DNA of 5,977 nucleotides. Origin: an uncultured Ruminococcus sp. (lineage in GTDB: Bacteria > Bacillota > Clostridia > Oscillospirales > CAG-272). The position numbers and the translations under genes are program-made. Numbering within the stretch: position 1 is the stretch's first letter; each line of letters begins with the position of its first letter. The notes under the pieces are model-generated. The model was not told the DNA's origin. It was given only the letters and a program-made list of their open reading frames with translations, and searched no databases. This document shows, one piece after another, positions 5,431 to 5,977 of the stretch. The stretch spans positions 1 to 5,977 of the forward strand of contig CADBPA010000070.1 in assembly GCA_902796505.1 (NCBI GenBank). Reading direction: 5' to 3'.

Positions 5431-5977
5431 TTATTCGGTTTTATTCAGTTGGTTTACGATTTCTTTCAGGGCTTTGACATTGATCTTTCTCGGATTGCCT
5501 TTGATCGTCATCACAAGGTTTTCCGGGCGGAAGACGATCCGCGCCACCTCGCGGACGCGTTCGGGGGTGACGGCGTCGTAGGCTTTGACGCGATCCTCGA
5601 CCGTGCGGTAGTCCGCGCCGCAGATATGGTTATCGTAGGCGTAGGAAAAGTTGAACTCGCGCGCGTCGTCGTAGAGGGTATAGGCGTTGTCCACGTAGCC
5701 GGCCTTCATCAGGTCCTCCGGGCGCAGAAGCTCCTCTTTGCATTCCGCAAGCAGGCGGACGGCGAGATCGACCGCGAGGAGGAGATCCCGCTCCTTGACT
5801 TCAAAAAAGAAGCAGAACGAGCCGATATTGCGGTAGCGTTCGATCGTGCCGGAGACGTCGTAAAAGAGTCCGCGCCGCTCGCTCATTTCGAGATAGAAGC
5901 GCGAACTGTTGCCGGAGAGGAGGATGTCGTAGAGCAGATCGGTCTCCGGGACGGTGAGTCTTTTCATATCCAGATCG
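5431..5977 (-). CDS. M16 (pitrilysin/insulinase-like) peptidase, C-terminal fragment
   Basis: The visible 181 residues match the C-terminal domain of M16 zinc peptidases: LLYDILLSGNSSRFYLEMSERRGLFYDV is the counterpart of the family's 'L..iLgg..sSRLf..iRe.rGLaY.v' signature. The end, TPERVREVARIVFRPENLVMTIKG, is the usual closing helix and strand. The frame is open through the right edge, so the ATG at 5967 is very likely internal and the gene is truncated by the window. The HxxEH zinc motif belongs to the N-terminal half and is not in view, so this may be an active peptidase or the inactive partner of a tandem pair, as with the ymfF/ymfH type of arrangement. It ends in TAA, 52 bases before the glycoside hydrolase, with no terminator between. 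Confidence 0.87.
   Translation of the reverse strand, partial: DLDMKRLTVPETDLLYDILLSGNSSRFYLEMSERRGLFYDVSGTIERYRNIGSFCFFFEVKERDLLLAVDLAVRLLAECKEELLRPEDLMKAGYVDNAYTLYDDAREFNFSYAYDNHICGADYRTVEDRVKAYDAVTPERVREVARIVFRPENLVMTIKGNPRKINVKALKEIVNQLNKTE

Noticed and set aside
4626..5477. Plus-strand open frame of 283 codons opposite the 5' part of the glycoside hydrolase
   Set aside because: Antisense shadow with no family resemblance; it also runs over the hydrolase ribosome binding site and the intergenic gap.

Overview
The window reads as GC-rich bacterial chromosome with a strong preference for G or C at third codon positions. It is most likely from an uncultured, GC-rich Clostridia-type Bacillota (gut or anaerobic habitat). 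The basis for this guess is strong AAGGAGG-type ribosome binding sites, consensus sigma-A-like promoters, a Firmicutes-type LuxS, a GH106-like family common in gut anaerobes, and a Cys-containing repeat protein typical of clostridial surface proteins. The taxonomy is inferred, not proven.

Layout, left to right: (1) the 3' end of a plus-strand gene for a probable Cys-rich-repeat surface or secreted protein (1-353). (2) A 140-base convergent gap with three successive hairpins (384-492). (3) luxS on the minus strand (494-1018). (4) A 223-base divergent control region with two face-to-face promoters, both with an extended -10 (TGC before the hexamer). (5) prfB, peptide chain release factor 2, on the plus strand (1242-2369), encoded in one uninterrupted frame without the programmed frameshift. 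(6) A 231-base convergent gap with a GC-rich tail containing short repeats and a palindrome (2370-2530), then a bidirectional terminator (2535-2570). (7) A large minus-strand gene for a GH106-like glycoside hydrolase (2601-5378), 52 bases after (8) the C-terminal part of an M16 (pitrilysin/insulinase-like) peptidase (5431-5977), which runs off the right edge.

The genes fall into independent transcription units rather than one pathway. luxS (activated-methyl-cycle recycling and AI-2 precursor production) and prfB (translation termination) are each apparently monocistronic and share only their divergent promoter region. The M16 peptidase and the glycoside hydrolase probably form an operon, because their gap holds no convincing terminator or promoter. 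I see no CRISPR array, tRNA, rRNA, insertion sequence, defence system or prophage gene. Nothing here looks like a clearly new system. The items most worth a second look are the GC-rich tail after prfB, the inverted repeat wrapped around the prfB -35 box, and the unshifted prfB itself.
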